Positions 35,504 to 43,735 of a stretch of 64,000 nucleotides of DNA are shown here, piece after piece (the stretch's first letter is position 1; every line of letters starts with the position of its first letter). The position numbers were made by a program, and so were the translations under genes. Below the pieces are notes generated by a model, which saw nothing but the letters and a program-made list of their open reading frames with translations, made no database searches and had not been told where the DNA came from. The DNA comes from GCA-002728855 sp036340635 (GTDB taxonomy: Bacteria > Bacteroidota > Bacteroidia > Flavobacteriales > Flavobacteriaceae): assembly GCA_036340635.1 (NCBI GenBank), contig JAYYYF010000005.1, forward strand, positions 8,396 to 72,395, written 5' to 3'.

Positions 35504-35511
35504 CAAAAATA
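35504..35511 (-). promoter_or_regulatory. -7 promoter box abutting glyS
   Basis: Minus strand TATTTTTG matches TAnnTTTG and ends 4 nt before the glyS ATG, which would give a leaderless or nearly leaderless mRNA. Confidence 0.35.
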
Positions 35512-35629
35512 AGCCTTTTTAATTTTTAAAAATTCATTAATGTTAAAATATTTTGTAAACATACTCCGTTAATATATTCTGTAGGATCTAATTGTAATAT
35601 TCTGTTACTTTGTTAGACTATTTTCAGTT

Positions 35630-37249
35630 ATGAAATTTTTTGTTCGGACATTTTTTGTAACCTTATTCCTTATCCTAATTATAAGTTGTGCTCGCAGAAG
35701 TTCTCCAACAGGTGGAGAAAAAGACTCTATTCCTCCAGTTTTATTAAGAGCTTATCCAAAAATGAATAGTACTTTTTTTGACAAAGATGAAATAGAATTA
35801 GTTTTTGATGAGTATATAAAAATGGAAGGTCTAAAAAATCAATTGATTGTATCTCCACCAATTGAAAAAAGTAGATATAAGATAAAACCTCCAGAGTCAG
35901 TTGTTTCAAAAAAGATAGAAATTAAATTATTGGATAGTTTAGACCAAAACACTACCTATACATTTAATTTTGGCAAGAGTATTGTTGACAATAATGAGGG
36001 GAATCTGCTGCCTTTTTTTTATTATGCTTTTTCTACTGGTCCAGAGTTAGATTCTCTAGAAATTAGAGGTAAAATAACTGATTCTTTTAAAAAGGATACA
36101 GAGTCATTTGTTTCTGTTTATTTATATCCCATAGATAGCACATTTAATGATTCTACAATTTTTTTTAAAAAACCTTATTATGTAACAAGCACATTAGATT
36201 CGATTATATACAATTTTAAAAATCTTCGTGAAGGGCAATATGAAATTATAGCCATTAGAGATAAAGCTGCAAATTATGTTTTTGATCAAAATATTGATGA
36301 AATTGGATTTTTAGATGACCCAATTACATTGCCACGGGATAGTATCATTGATATAACCATTTTTAAAGAGAGGGAGAACTTTTCTTGGGGACGTGCTTTT
36401 TTCGTTAATAAAAATCGTATAGGGATTCAATATTATGGAGACATAAAAAACATGAAGGATATAGAATTAATTACTGAAGTTCCAGAAACATTCACTTCGC
36501 TAATAAACAAAGACAGAATAAAAGATACGCTCAATTATTGGTTTAAAGGTAATAATATTGATTCTCTGCAATTCTCTCTGCAAGGAATTGATTCAACTAG
36601 TACTTCAATTGTTAAATTTAGAAAAAAGGAAACCAAAGATTCTCTAGTATTAAAATCACTTACTCAAGGGATCATTGAATTTAAGGATACTTTTAAGATT
36701 TTATCTACCATCCCAATTTTAAAGTTAAAAAAGGAATTTATTAATATTCAAAATATTGATTCTACTGAAATACCTTTTGATGTTAAGATAGCAGACAATT
36801 TTGATATAATACATATTTATTTTAAAGTTGAACCAAATGATGAATATAAAATCTCTTTATTACCTGAGTCTATTGATGATTTTTTTGGAAACACTAATGA
36901 TTCCCTTTCATATAAAGTTAAATCTAGAGATATAGAATATTATGGGAATATTTTTCTGCAATTAATAAGAGAAGATTCAGAAAGTTTTATTTTAGAAATA
37001 CTAGATAAAAATTTGAATGTGGTTAGAACACAAAAAAAAGCTAATGAAAGTGACCTTTATGTTTTTAATTACTTGCCTCCCGGGGAATATTATATAAGAT
37101 ATATAAAGGATTTGAACAATAATGGCAGATGGGATACGGGGAATTATTTAAAGAAGCTTCACCCTGAAAAGGTTATATATTTTCCAAATGAATTGAAATT
37201 AAGGTCAAATTGGGATTTAAATGAAACTTTCTTGATAGAAAAAAATTAA
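35630..37249 (+). CDS. Ig-like domain lipoprotein (Big_5/SbsA-like)
   Basis: 539 residues. Signal peptide with lipobox LIIS-C20, so it is a lipoprotein. The segment SPTGGEKDSIPPVLLRAYP and the following 100 residues (VFDEYI, ITLxSLxxNTTYTFNFG, VDNNEGN) match the SbsA Ig-like (Big_5) domain found at the start of many Bacteroidota lipoproteins. The rest is beta-rich, with a C-terminal domain ending in YLPPGEYYIRYIKDLNNNGRWDTG, a prealbumin-like/CarboxypepD_reg-type strand set. Function is unknown; a cell-surface structural or binding role is plausible. It stands alone, divergent from glyS. Confidence 0.85.
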   Translation: MKFFVRTFFVTLFLILIISCARRSSPTGGEKDSIPPVLLRAYPKMNSTFFDKDEIELVFDEYIKMEGLKNQLIVSPPIEKSRYKIKPPESVVSKKIEIKLLDSLDQNTTYTFNFGKSIVDNNEGNLLPFFYYAFSTGPELDSLEIRGKITDSFKKDTESFVSVYLYPIDSTFNDSTIFFKKPYYVTSTLDSIIYNFKNLREGQYEIIAIRDKAANYVFDQNIDEIGFLDDPITLPRDSIIDITIFKERENFSWGRAFFVNKNRIGIQYYGDIKNMKDIELITEVPETFTSLINKDRIKDTLNYWFKGNNIDSLQFSLQGIDSTSTSIVKFRKKETKDSLVLKSLTQGIIEFKDTFKILSTIPILKLKKEFINIQNIDSTEIPFDVKIADNFDIIHIYFKVEPNDEYKISLLPESIDDFFGNTNDSLSYKVKSRDIEYYGNIFLQLIREDSESFILEILDKNLNVVRTQKKANESDLYVFNYLPPGEYYIRYIKDLNNNGRWDTGNYLKKLHPEKVIYFPNELKLRSNWDLNETFLIEKN

Positions 37250-37287
37250 TAGAATAAAAAATTAGTTTTTATATTTATAAAAAAAAT

Positions 37288-37371
37288 ATGGGTGTAGGAG
37301 GATTTGTAATTTGGTGTGCAATTTTATGTTTGTTGCTTGGTGTTATAGCTGAAATACATTCTCGCATATAA
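37288..37371 (+). CDS. Possible 27-residue single-helix membrane peptide
   Basis: An ATG-started frame of 27 codons plus stop between the Ig-like lipoprotein gene and the rimP promoter. The product is one continuous hydrophobic helix (GGFVIWCAILCLLLGVIAEI) flanked by MGV and HSRI, with two cysteines four residues apart. It fits the pattern of bacterial small membrane proteins, but a peptide this short could arise by chance in AT-rich DNA, and I know no homologue. No exact promoter box precedes it (TATATTTA occurs at 37269-37276). Confidence 0.3.
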   Translation: MGVGGFVIWCAILCLLLGVIAEIHSRI

Positions 37372-37397
37372 CTTTTTATAATTCAAAGATAAAATAC

Positions 37398-37405
37398 TAT
37401 CTTTG
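37398..37405 (+). promoter_or_regulatory. -7 promoter box of rimP-nusA-infB
   Basis: TATCTTTG matches TAnnTTTG. It is one arm of a perfect 8-bp inverted repeat with 37384-37391 (CAAAGATA). A transcript starting shortly after it would carry a leader of about 50 nt holding the hairpin at 37429-37450. Confidence 0.5.
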
Positions 37406-37428
37406 CAAAGCATTTTGAATAAATAATC

Positions 37429-37457
37429 AGAGGCTCTTTATGTTGCCTCTTTTTTTT
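37429..37457 (+). terminator. Terminator-like hairpin in the rimP leader (candidate attenuator)
   Basis: AGAGGC (37429-37434) pairs perfectly with GCCTCT (37445-37450) across a 10-nt loop, directly followed by T residues to 37457 (eight Ts in all), then GGG and the rimP ATG at 37461. This is an intrinsic-terminator layout between promoter and first gene of the rimP-nusA-infB operon. It is GC-rich for this genome. Either transcripts partly stop here, or the hairpin serves in translation control by holding the region next to the start codon. Confidence 0.55.
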
Positions 37458-37460
37458 GGG

Positions 37461-37925
37461 ATGAATTTGAGTAATAAGGTTAAGTACTTTTTGGAAAAGG
37501 TTTTGGAAGAAAAGCCTGATCTTTTTTTGATTAAAATTGATGTTAGAGGGAACAATTCTGTAAAGATTATTGTTGATGGAGACAATGGAATCAAGGTAAA
37601 GGATTGTGTGGAAATATCAAAAAGAATTAAAAATCAAATTAACAATGAATATGAGGATTTTTCTATAGAGGTTTCTTCTCCGGGAGTTGGTGAGGATCTT
37701 AAAATTTCAAGGCAATATATAAATAATGTTGGTAGAGATTTGGAGATAAGATTAGAGGACGGGACTTTTCTTGATGGGAAGTTAAAAAATGTAAATAAGG
37801 AAAGTATTGAGTTGGAGATGTTAGTTAATAAATCAATTAAAAAGAGAGAAAAGGTATATCAAAGCGTTAGGAAAATTTTCAATTATAGAGAAATAAAACA
37901 AGCTAGAGTAAAATTAAAATATTAA
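37461..37925 (+). CDS. rimP: Ribosome maturation factor RimP
   Basis: Assists 30S subunit maturation. 154 residues from ATG 37461 (MNLSNKVKYFLEK). It has the RimP N-terminal domain with the VDGDNGIKVKDCVEISKRI block and SVEVSSPGVGE-like segment (EVSSPGVGED), and the C-terminal SH3-like domain (DLEIRLEDGTFLDGKL). The frame opens seven codons earlier at ATG 37440, but that codon lies in the loop of the leader hairpin and adds residues absent from relatives, so 37461 is chosen. It is the first gene of rimP-nusA-infB, 10 nt before nusA. Confidence 0.92.
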   Translation: MNLSNKVKYFLEKVLEEKPDLFLIKIDVRGNNSVKIIVDGDNGIKVKDCVEISKRIKNQINNEYEDFSIEVSSPGVGEDLKISRQYINNVGRDLEIRLEDGTFLDGKLKNVNKESIELEMLVNKSIKKREKVYQSVRKIFNYREIKQARVKLKY

Positions 37926-37935
37926 TAAATTGGCA

Positions 37936-39168
37936 ATGGAAAATTTAAGTCTTATAGAATCATTTTCTGAATTTAAGGATGAAAAAATGATAGACAGAGT
38001 AACCCTAATGGTTATTTTGGAAGAAGTATTTCGTAATACTTTGAAGCGAAAATATGGGTCTGATGAAAACTTTGACATTATTATAAATCCAGATAAGGGA
38101 GATTTGGAAATTTGGAGAAATAGAATTGTTGTTGAAGATGGTAAAGTTGAAGATCCCAATATGGAAATAGAAATTACAGAAGCTAAGAAAATAGAACCGG
38201 ATTTTGAAGTCGGAGAGGATGTTTCTGAAGAAGTGAAGTTGGTAGATTTAGGCAGGAGATTGGTTCAAAGCTTAAGACAAAATTTAACGGCTAAAGTTTT
38301 TGAACATGATAGTACAAATACTTATAATAAGTTTAAGGACAGAGAAGGGGAATTATTTACAGCAGAGGTTCATCATGTTAGAAATCGCGAAGTTATTTTA
38401 ATGGATGATGATGGGAATGAAGTAATTTTATTAAAGGATAGGCAAATACCTAGCGATTTTTTTAGAAAGGGAGATAGCGTTAGGGGTATAATCGAATCTG
38501 TTGAGTTGAGAGGGAATAAACCAAGAATTCTTCTTTCTAGAACATCACCTGTTTTTTTGGAAAAACTTTTTGAACAAGAAATCCCAGAGGTTTTTGATGG
38601 TCTTATTACTATTAAAAAAGCTGTCAGGGTTCCTGGAGAAAAAGCTAAAGTTTCAGTTGATTCTTACGATGATAGAATTGACCCTGTTGGGGCATGTGTT
38701 GGTATGAAAGGATCTAGAATACATGGTATAGTTAGGGAATTAGGGAATGAGAATATTGATGTAATAAACTACACCAATAACTTACAACTTTATATAACAC
38801 GAGCACTAAGCCCAGCAAAAATAAAATCTTTGAAAATAGATGAGGATACCAAGCAAGTACAAGTCTTTCTTGAACCTGAAGAAGTTTCAAAAGCTATTGG
38901 AAGAGGAGGACACAATATACGTTTAGCAGGAAGATTAACAGGATATGAAATAGATGTTTATCGTGAAGGTGTTGAAGAAGATGTTGAACTTTCTGAATTC
39001 AGTGATGAGATTGATTCTTGGGTGATAGAGGAATTTAAAAAGGTAGGATTAGATACTGCAAAAAGTGTACTTGAATTAGAACAGAAAGATCTTGTCAAGA
39101 GAACTGATTTAGAAGAGGAAACTGTTGCTGATGTTGTAAAGATTTTGAAAGAAGAATTTGAAAAGTAA
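37936..39168 (+). CDS. nusA: Transcription termination/antitermination factor NusA
   Basis: RNA polymerase-binding factor that modulates pausing, termination and antitermination. 410 residues from ATG 37936 (the TTG two codons earlier is disregarded because relatives begin MENL). Domains in order: N-terminal RNAP-binding domain (1 to about 125), S1 domain (about 130-200), and two KH domains, including VGACVGMKGSRIHGI and VSKAIGRGGHNIRLAG. A short helical C-terminus follows (VELSEFSDEIDSWVI to the end). It lies between rimP and infB with gaps of 10 and 8 nt, a classical operon. NusA may act on the terminator-like hairpin in the operon leader. Confidence 0.96.
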   Translation: MENLSLIESFSEFKDEKMIDRVTLMVILEEVFRNTLKRKYGSDENFDIIINPDKGDLEIWRNRIVVEDGKVEDPNMEIEITEAKKIEPDFEVGEDVSEEVKLVDLGRRLVQSLRQNLTAKVFEHDSTNTYNKFKDREGELFTAEVHHVRNREVILMDDDGNEVILLKDRQIPSDFFRKGDSVRGIIESVELRGNKPRILLSRTSPVFLEKLFEQEIPEVFDGLITIKKAVRVPGEKAKVSVDSYDDRIDPVGACVGMKGSRIHGIVRELGNENIDVINYTNNLQLYITRALSPAKIKSLKIDEDTKQVQVFLEPEEVSKAIGRGGHNIRLAGRLTGYEIDVYREGVEEDVELSEFSDEIDSWVIEEFKKVGLDTAKSVLELEQKDLVKRTDLEEETVADVVKILKEEFEK

Positions 39169-39176
39169 AAAAATAT

Positions 39177-41834
39177 ATGGACAACAATCCAAGTATTAGA
39201 TTAAACAAGGTTTTAAGGGAATTAAATATTTCTCTTGATCGTGTTATCGAATTTCTTTCTAAGAAAGGTATTTCAGTAGAAGCGAGACCGACAACTAAGA
39301 TATCTGAGGAAGTTTATAAGATTTTATTAGAAGAATTTGAGACGGACAAATCAAAAAGAGATGCTTCAAAAGAAATTAGTGAAGAGAAGAAGAAAGAAAA
39401 AGAATCTACTCAAATGCTTCAGGATGAAAAGGAAAATATTAACCATGGGTCTAGCGAAGTGAAAGATGAAATTATGGCTAATGTTGACTTGAAGAACCCA
39501 ATCAAACTAGACAAAACGGATCCTTTAGATAAAGAATCGATTAAAAAAACAGCACCTGATTTTAGTTCAGACTCTTCCGGCAAAAATGTTATTACTGAAA
39601 AACCTTCTGATTCAATTAATGATGGGGACAAAGAAATATTAGAAGAAATACCAACCTCAAAAAGTAAGGATTTTCCTAAGAAAACAGATAATGATAAAAA
39701 TCATCCTGAAGAGATCAAAACCGAATACAAAGTATTATCTAAGCCTAAGGGAATGGGGGAGAAAATAAACTTGGATGATGTTAAAGAAAAAGAGAAGAAG
39801 TTTGAAGAAGCTAGAAAAAAAAGAAGAAAAAGAATAAGTAAAGACATAAATAATAAAGGATTACAAAATAATTTAAAGACGAACAAATTAAAAACAAGAG
39901 GTTCTCAACAAAAATCTAATAAGGATGAGGTTTCTGATGAAGATGTACAAAAACAGGTTCGAGAAACATTAGAAAAGCTTCAAGGTAAGTCAGCAAAGTC
40001 TAAGGGGGCAAAATATAGGAAAGATAAAAGAGATCAGCATCGGCAAAAATCCGAAGAGGAATTAGCAGAACAAGAAGCTCTGGGAAAAACAATTAAGGTG
40101 ACTGAGTTTATAACAGTTGACGAGGTAGCAACTCTTATGGAAGTTAACATCAATGAAATTATATCAGCATGTATGTCCTTAGGCATAATGGTAACAATGA
40201 ATCAAAGGCTTGATGCAGAAACTCTTTCAATTGTTGCTGACGAATTTGGATACAAAGTAGATTTTGTAAAGACTGATTTAGAGGAAGAAATATCTGAACA
40301 TATTGACAAAGATGAAGAGTTACTCCCCAGATCACCTATAGTAACTGTTATGGGTCATGTCGATCACGGTAAAACATCACTTTTAGATTATATTAGAGAA
40401 GAAAATGTTATTGCTGGAGAATCAGGAGGTATTACCCAACATATTGGGGCATATTCAGTAACTTTAAAAAGTGGTGAAAAAATAACTTTTTTGGATACTC
40501 CAGGGCATGAGGCTTTTACAGCAATGCGTGCAAGAGGAGCCCAAATTACAGATATAGCAATAATTGTTATAGCTGCAGATGATGACATAATGCCGCAAAC
40601 AAAGGAAGCAATAAGCCATGCTCAGGCGGCAAGTGTTCCGATAATTTTTGCTATTAACAAAATTGACAAGCCTTCCTCTAATCCTGATAAAATTAAAGAG
40701 GCTTTAGCTGGAATGAATCTTATGGTTGAAGATTGGGGTGGTAAAATACAATCTCAGGATATTTCCGCACTTAAGGGAAATGGTATAGATGAGTTGTTAG
40801 AAAAAGTTTTGTTAGAAGCAGAAATGCTTGAATTAAAAGCTAACCCAAATCGTAAATCAACCGGAGCTGTTGTTGAAGCATATTTGGATAAAGGGAGAGG
40901 ATATGTTTCAACTATTCTTGTTCAAACAGGAACTTTAAAAGTAGGCGATTACTTTTTAGCAGGTAAGCATAGTGGAAAAGTTAAGGCAATATTTGATGAG
41001 AGGGGTAAAGCTTTGCAAAAGGCTTTTCCTTCAACACCTGTTTCTATTTTAGGGCTTGATGGAGCCCCACAAGCAGGAGATAATTTCCATGTTTTAGAAG
41101 ATGAAAAAGAGGCTAAACAAATTGCTGCTAAAAGAACACAATTGGTTAGAGAACAAAGTGTTAGAACTCAAAAGCATATTACTTTAGATGAGATTGGAAG
41201 AAGAATAGCGCTAGGAGAATTTAAAGAACTTAATCTAATATTGAAGGGAGATGTTGATGGATCAGTTGAGGCACTCACAGATTCTTTTCAAAAATTATCT
41301 ACAGAAGAAATACAAATTAATATCGTACATAAAGGGGTTGGAGCCATAACAGAGTCAGATATTCTCTTGGCCTCTGCATCTGATGCCATAGTGATTGGTT
41401 TTAATGTTAGACCTGTTGGGAACGCAAGGGTTTTATCTGAAAAAGAGCAAATAGATGTTAGATCCTATTCGATAATATATGATGCGATTAATGATCTTAA
41501 GGACGCAATGGAAGGAATGCTTTCTCCTGAAATTAAAGAAGAAATTACTGGCACTGCTGAAGTTAGAGAGACATATAAGATTTCAAAGATAGGTACTGTT
41601 GCCGGATGTATGGTAATTAGCGGTAAAATTTATAGAGAATCAGGAATTAGGGTAATACGAGAAGGAGTTGTTCAGCATACAGGAAATCTAATTTCTTTGA
41701 AACGATTTAAAGATGATGCAAAAGAAGTTTCCAAAGGGTATGATTGTGGTCTTCAAATTAAGGATTATAACAAAATAATTGTTGGAGACATATTAGAGTT
41801 TTTCAAAGAAGTGGCGATAAAGAAAAAGCTTTAA
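39177..41834 (+). CDS. infB: Translation initiation factor IF-2
   Basis: GTPase that brings initiator tRNA to the 30S subunit. 885 residues: an N-terminal IF2_N motif (NKVLRELNISLDRVIEFLSKKG), a long charged, low-complexity linker (about 55-300), a second IF2_N segment (IKVTEFITVDEVATLM), then the GTPase domain. The nucleotide motifs are GHVDHGKT at 393-400, DTPGHEAF, and NKID. Domains II, III and IV follow to the C-terminus. It is the last gene of the operon. Its TAA shares the four bases TTAA (41831-41834) with the stop codon of the convergent SPOR gene. Confidence 0.97.
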   Translation: MDNNPSIRLNKVLRELNISLDRVIEFLSKKGISVEARPTTKISEEVYKILLEEFETDKSKRDASKEISEEKKKEKESTQMLQDEKENINHGSSEVKDEIMANVDLKNPIKLDKTDPLDKESIKKTAPDFSSDSSGKNVITEKPSDSINDGDKEILEEIPTSKSKDFPKKTDNDKNHPEEIKTEYKVLSKPKGMGEKINLDDVKEKEKKFEEARKKRRKRISKDINNKGLQNNLKTNKLKTRGSQQKSNKDEVSDEDVQKQVRETLEKLQGKSAKSKGAKYRKDKRDQHRQKSEEELAEQEALGKTIKVTEFITVDEVATLMEVNINEIISACMSLGIMVTMNQRLDAETLSIVADEFGYKVDFVKTDLEEEISEHIDKDEELLPRSPIVTVMGHVDHGKTSLLDYIREENVIAGESGGITQHIGAYSVTLKSGEKITFLDTPGHEAFTAMRARGAQITDIAIIVIAADDDIMPQTKEAISHAQAASVPIIFAINKIDKPSSNPDKIKEALAGMNLMVEDWGGKIQSQDISALKGNGIDELLEKVLLEAEMLELKANPNRKSTGAVVEAYLDKGRGYVSTILVQTGTLKVGDYFLAGKHSGKVKAIFDERGKALQKAFPSTPVSILGLDGAPQAGDNFHVLEDEKEAKQIAAKRTQLVREQSVRTQKHITLDEIGRRIALGEFKELNLILKGDVDGSVEALTDSFQKLSTEEIQINIVHKGVGAITESDILLASASDAIVIGFNVRPVGNARVLSEKEQIDVRSYSIIYDAINDLKDAMEGMLSPEIKEEITGTAEVRETYKISKIGTVAGCMVISGKIYRESGIRVIREGVVQHTGNLISLKRFKDDAKEVSKGYDCGLQIKDYNKIIVGDILEFFKEVAIKKKL

Positions 41835-42265
41835 AATTTTAGTTTCAACAGAAAAGCAGACGGATATTTTCTCTTAATTTCATTTAGTTTTCTTAAAGAA
41901 ATATAATAGTTTTTGAAGTTACCTACTTGGACTTTATAATTCGGGGTTTCAAAAATTATTTTTGCTTCCCATTCCGGGTAGTTTTTCTTAAATCCATCTA
42001 AAATTTCTTTTGCTATCAAGTAATTTCCATAATATAGTTGTATCGTGTAATAATTTAATTTATATTCTTCAGAGTCAATCTCCTTTTTTTTACTAATCAA
42101 TTTTTTAACGATAGAATCTTCTTCCAAAGGGAAGATAATTTCTTGGGATTGAACTTTGGAAAAAGCAACTAGGATAACAAATAAAAACAAGATTGATTTA
42201 GTCAAGTCATTTTTTGATAAATGATTATTAAATTCTTTCATTAAAGAAAATAAAAGATCGAACAT
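41831..42265 (-). CDS. SPOR-domain-like protein
   Basis: Small exported or membrane-anchored protein; from ATG 42265 it has 144 residues. A hydrophobic segment (SILFLFVILVAFS) is followed by a cleavage-like VQSQ. The C-terminal 70 residues (YYTIQLYYGNYLIAKEIL... YKVQVGNFKNYYISLRKLNEIKRKYPSAFLLK) have the two-repeat pattern of SPOR domains, which bind denuded peptidoglycan glycan strands. The frame can be read from a TTG at 42283; ATG 42265 or 42241 are better starts. A gene of this type between infB and the act genes is usual in Flavobacteriales. Its stop overlaps the infB stop. Confidence 0.8.
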   Translation of the reverse strand: MFDLLFSLMKEFNNHLSKNDLTKSILFLFVILVAFSKVQSQEIIFPLEEDSIVKKLISKKKEIDSEEYKLNYYTIQLYYGNYLIAKEILDGFKKNYPEWEAKIIFETPNYKVQVGNFKNYYISLRKLNEIKRKYPSAFLLKLKF

Positions 42266-42319
42266 TTTCACAATATTAAGCAAATAAGTTTTTACATTAT
42301 TTAGAACGGATATAAATTA

Positions 42320-42327
42320 CAAAATTA
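42320..42327 (-). promoter_or_regulatory. -7 promoter box of the SPOR gene
   Basis: Minus strand TAATTTTG matches TAnnTTTG, 54 nt before the ATG at 42265. It is divergent from the act box 36 nt away. Confidence 0.3.
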
Positions 42328-42362
42328 TTATATTTAGTCTTTATGTTAATGACTCTATGAAT

Positions 42363-42370
42363 TACTTTTG
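42363..42370 (+). promoter_or_regulatory. -7 promoter box of the act-cox operon
   Basis: TACTTTTG matches TAnnTTTG, 44 nt before the GTG at 42415. It is the only exact box in the 131-nt gap on this strand, and no gap of this size recurs until after coxA. Confidence 0.4.
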
Positions 42371-42414
42371 TACCAAACTATATATAGGTTTATCCTAAGA
42401 CTATTTAGAACTGA

Positions 42415-43710
42415 GTGATCTTGAATAGATTTATAAAAAAATATTTAATTGGGGTTTTAATTCCTTTCTTTTTCACGATAAGTATTTACTCTAATTTTTT
42501 GTACAGTCAAGATGAACAAATTCTTGCTGGCAAAAAACTTTTTAATACTCATTGTGCATCATGTCACAAGGTAAAAAAGAAGTCTATTGGTCCAGCACTG
42601 AGAGGAGTTTCTGAAAAATACGATCGTGAGTGGTTATATTCTTGGATAAAGAATAGTCCTGCCATGATTAAATCAGGTGATCCTCAAGCAGTTTCTATTT
42701 GGGAAGAATACAATAAAACTGCAATGAATGCTTTCCCTCAGCTTTCAAATATTGATATAGACAATATACTGACTTATGCAGACTATATACCTCCAGCACC
42801 TGCTATAGCTCAATCTTCTTCTGTTAATGCAGGGGGTGGAGATAATTCAGGGAGTTATAATGATCTTATACTTGCTGCACTTGTTTTTGTTTTTTTAATT
42901 CTAGTATTAATGTTAATTCTAGTCAAAAGGACATTAATTAGAATAGCATCTGCAAGTGGAGTCGAAATTATTTCTGAAAAGAAATCAAAAGAAAATATAC
43001 CTATCTCTATTTTAAATGCTTTTGCAAGAAATCAATTTTTAGTTTTTTCTTCGGTTATATTATTATTGCTTTCAAGTGGATACTATGTTTATGCTTGGAT
43101 GATGCAAATAGGTGTAGATCAAGGCTACATGCCTGTTCAGCCCATTCATTATTCTCATAAAATTCATTCTGGTGCAAATAAAATAGAATGTAAGTATTGT
43201 CATTCTTCTGCAAGAGTTTCTAAGTATTCAGGTATACCCTCACTAAATGTATGTATGAATTGTCACAAAAATATTTCAGAATATAGTGGTGAAGAAGATT
43301 TAGAAAATGGTTATGACAAAGAATTTTATACAAATGAGATAAAAAAATTATATGCTGCTGTAGGGTGGGATGAAGACAATCAAGTTTACACAGGGAAAAC
43401 TCAACCGGTAAAATGGGTGAGAATTCATAACTTACCAGATCATGTATATTTTAATCATGCGCAACATGTTGAGGTTGCTAAAATTAAATGTCAAAAGTGT
43501 CATGGACCAGTTGAAGAAATGGAAATAATGTATCAGTATTCTCCTCTTACCATGGGATGGTGCATCAATTGTCATAAAGAATCAAATATAGATTTAAAAG
43601 GGAATGAGTATTATGCCAAAATTCATAAAGAGTTATCTAAAAGATATGGTGTTGAAAAATTAACTGTAGCCCAGATGGGAGGGCTTGAATGTGGTAAATG
43701 TCATTATTGA
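42415..43710 (+). CDS. actA: Alternative complex III subunit A, multiheme cytochrome c with fused N-terminal cytochrome
   Basis: Periplasmic electron-transfer subunit of alternative complex III (quinol:electron acceptor oxidoreductase). 431 residues. After an N-terminal signal/anchor comes a monoheme cytochrome c domain with CASCH (residues 47-51) and a helix (about 150-168). A second membrane helix (about 208-228) precedes the pentaheme part with CKYCH, CMNCH, CQKCH, CINCH and CGKCH. The count is thus six CxxCH motifs, the usual five plus one on the fused domain. The start is GTG 42415; there is no ATG before the signal segment. It is the first of actABCDEF-coxBA. The 131-nt gap before it holds its promoter. 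Confidence 0.93.
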   Translation: MILNRFIKKYLIGVLIPFFFTISIYSNFLYSQDEQILAGKKLFNTHCASCHKVKKKSIGPALRGVSEKYDREWLYSWIKNSPAMIKSGDPQAVSIWEEYNKTAMNAFPQLSNIDIDNILTYADYIPPAPAIAQSSSVNAGGGDNSGSYNDLILAALVFVFLILVLMLILVKRTLIRIASASGVEIISEKKSKENIPISILNAFARNQFLVFSSVILLLLSSGYYVYAWMMQIGVDQGYMPVQPIHYSHKIHSGANKIECKYCHSSARVSKYSGIPSLNVCMNCHKNISEYSGEEDLENGYDKEFYTNEIKKLYAAVGWDEDNQVYTGKTQPVKWVRIHNLPDHVYFNHAQHVEVAKIKCQKCHGPVEEMEIMYQYSPLTMGWCINCHKESNIDLKGNEYYAKIHKELSKRYGVEKLTVAQMGGLECGKCHY

Positions 43711-43735
43711 TTGTTTTTAAAATGATATAATTTTT

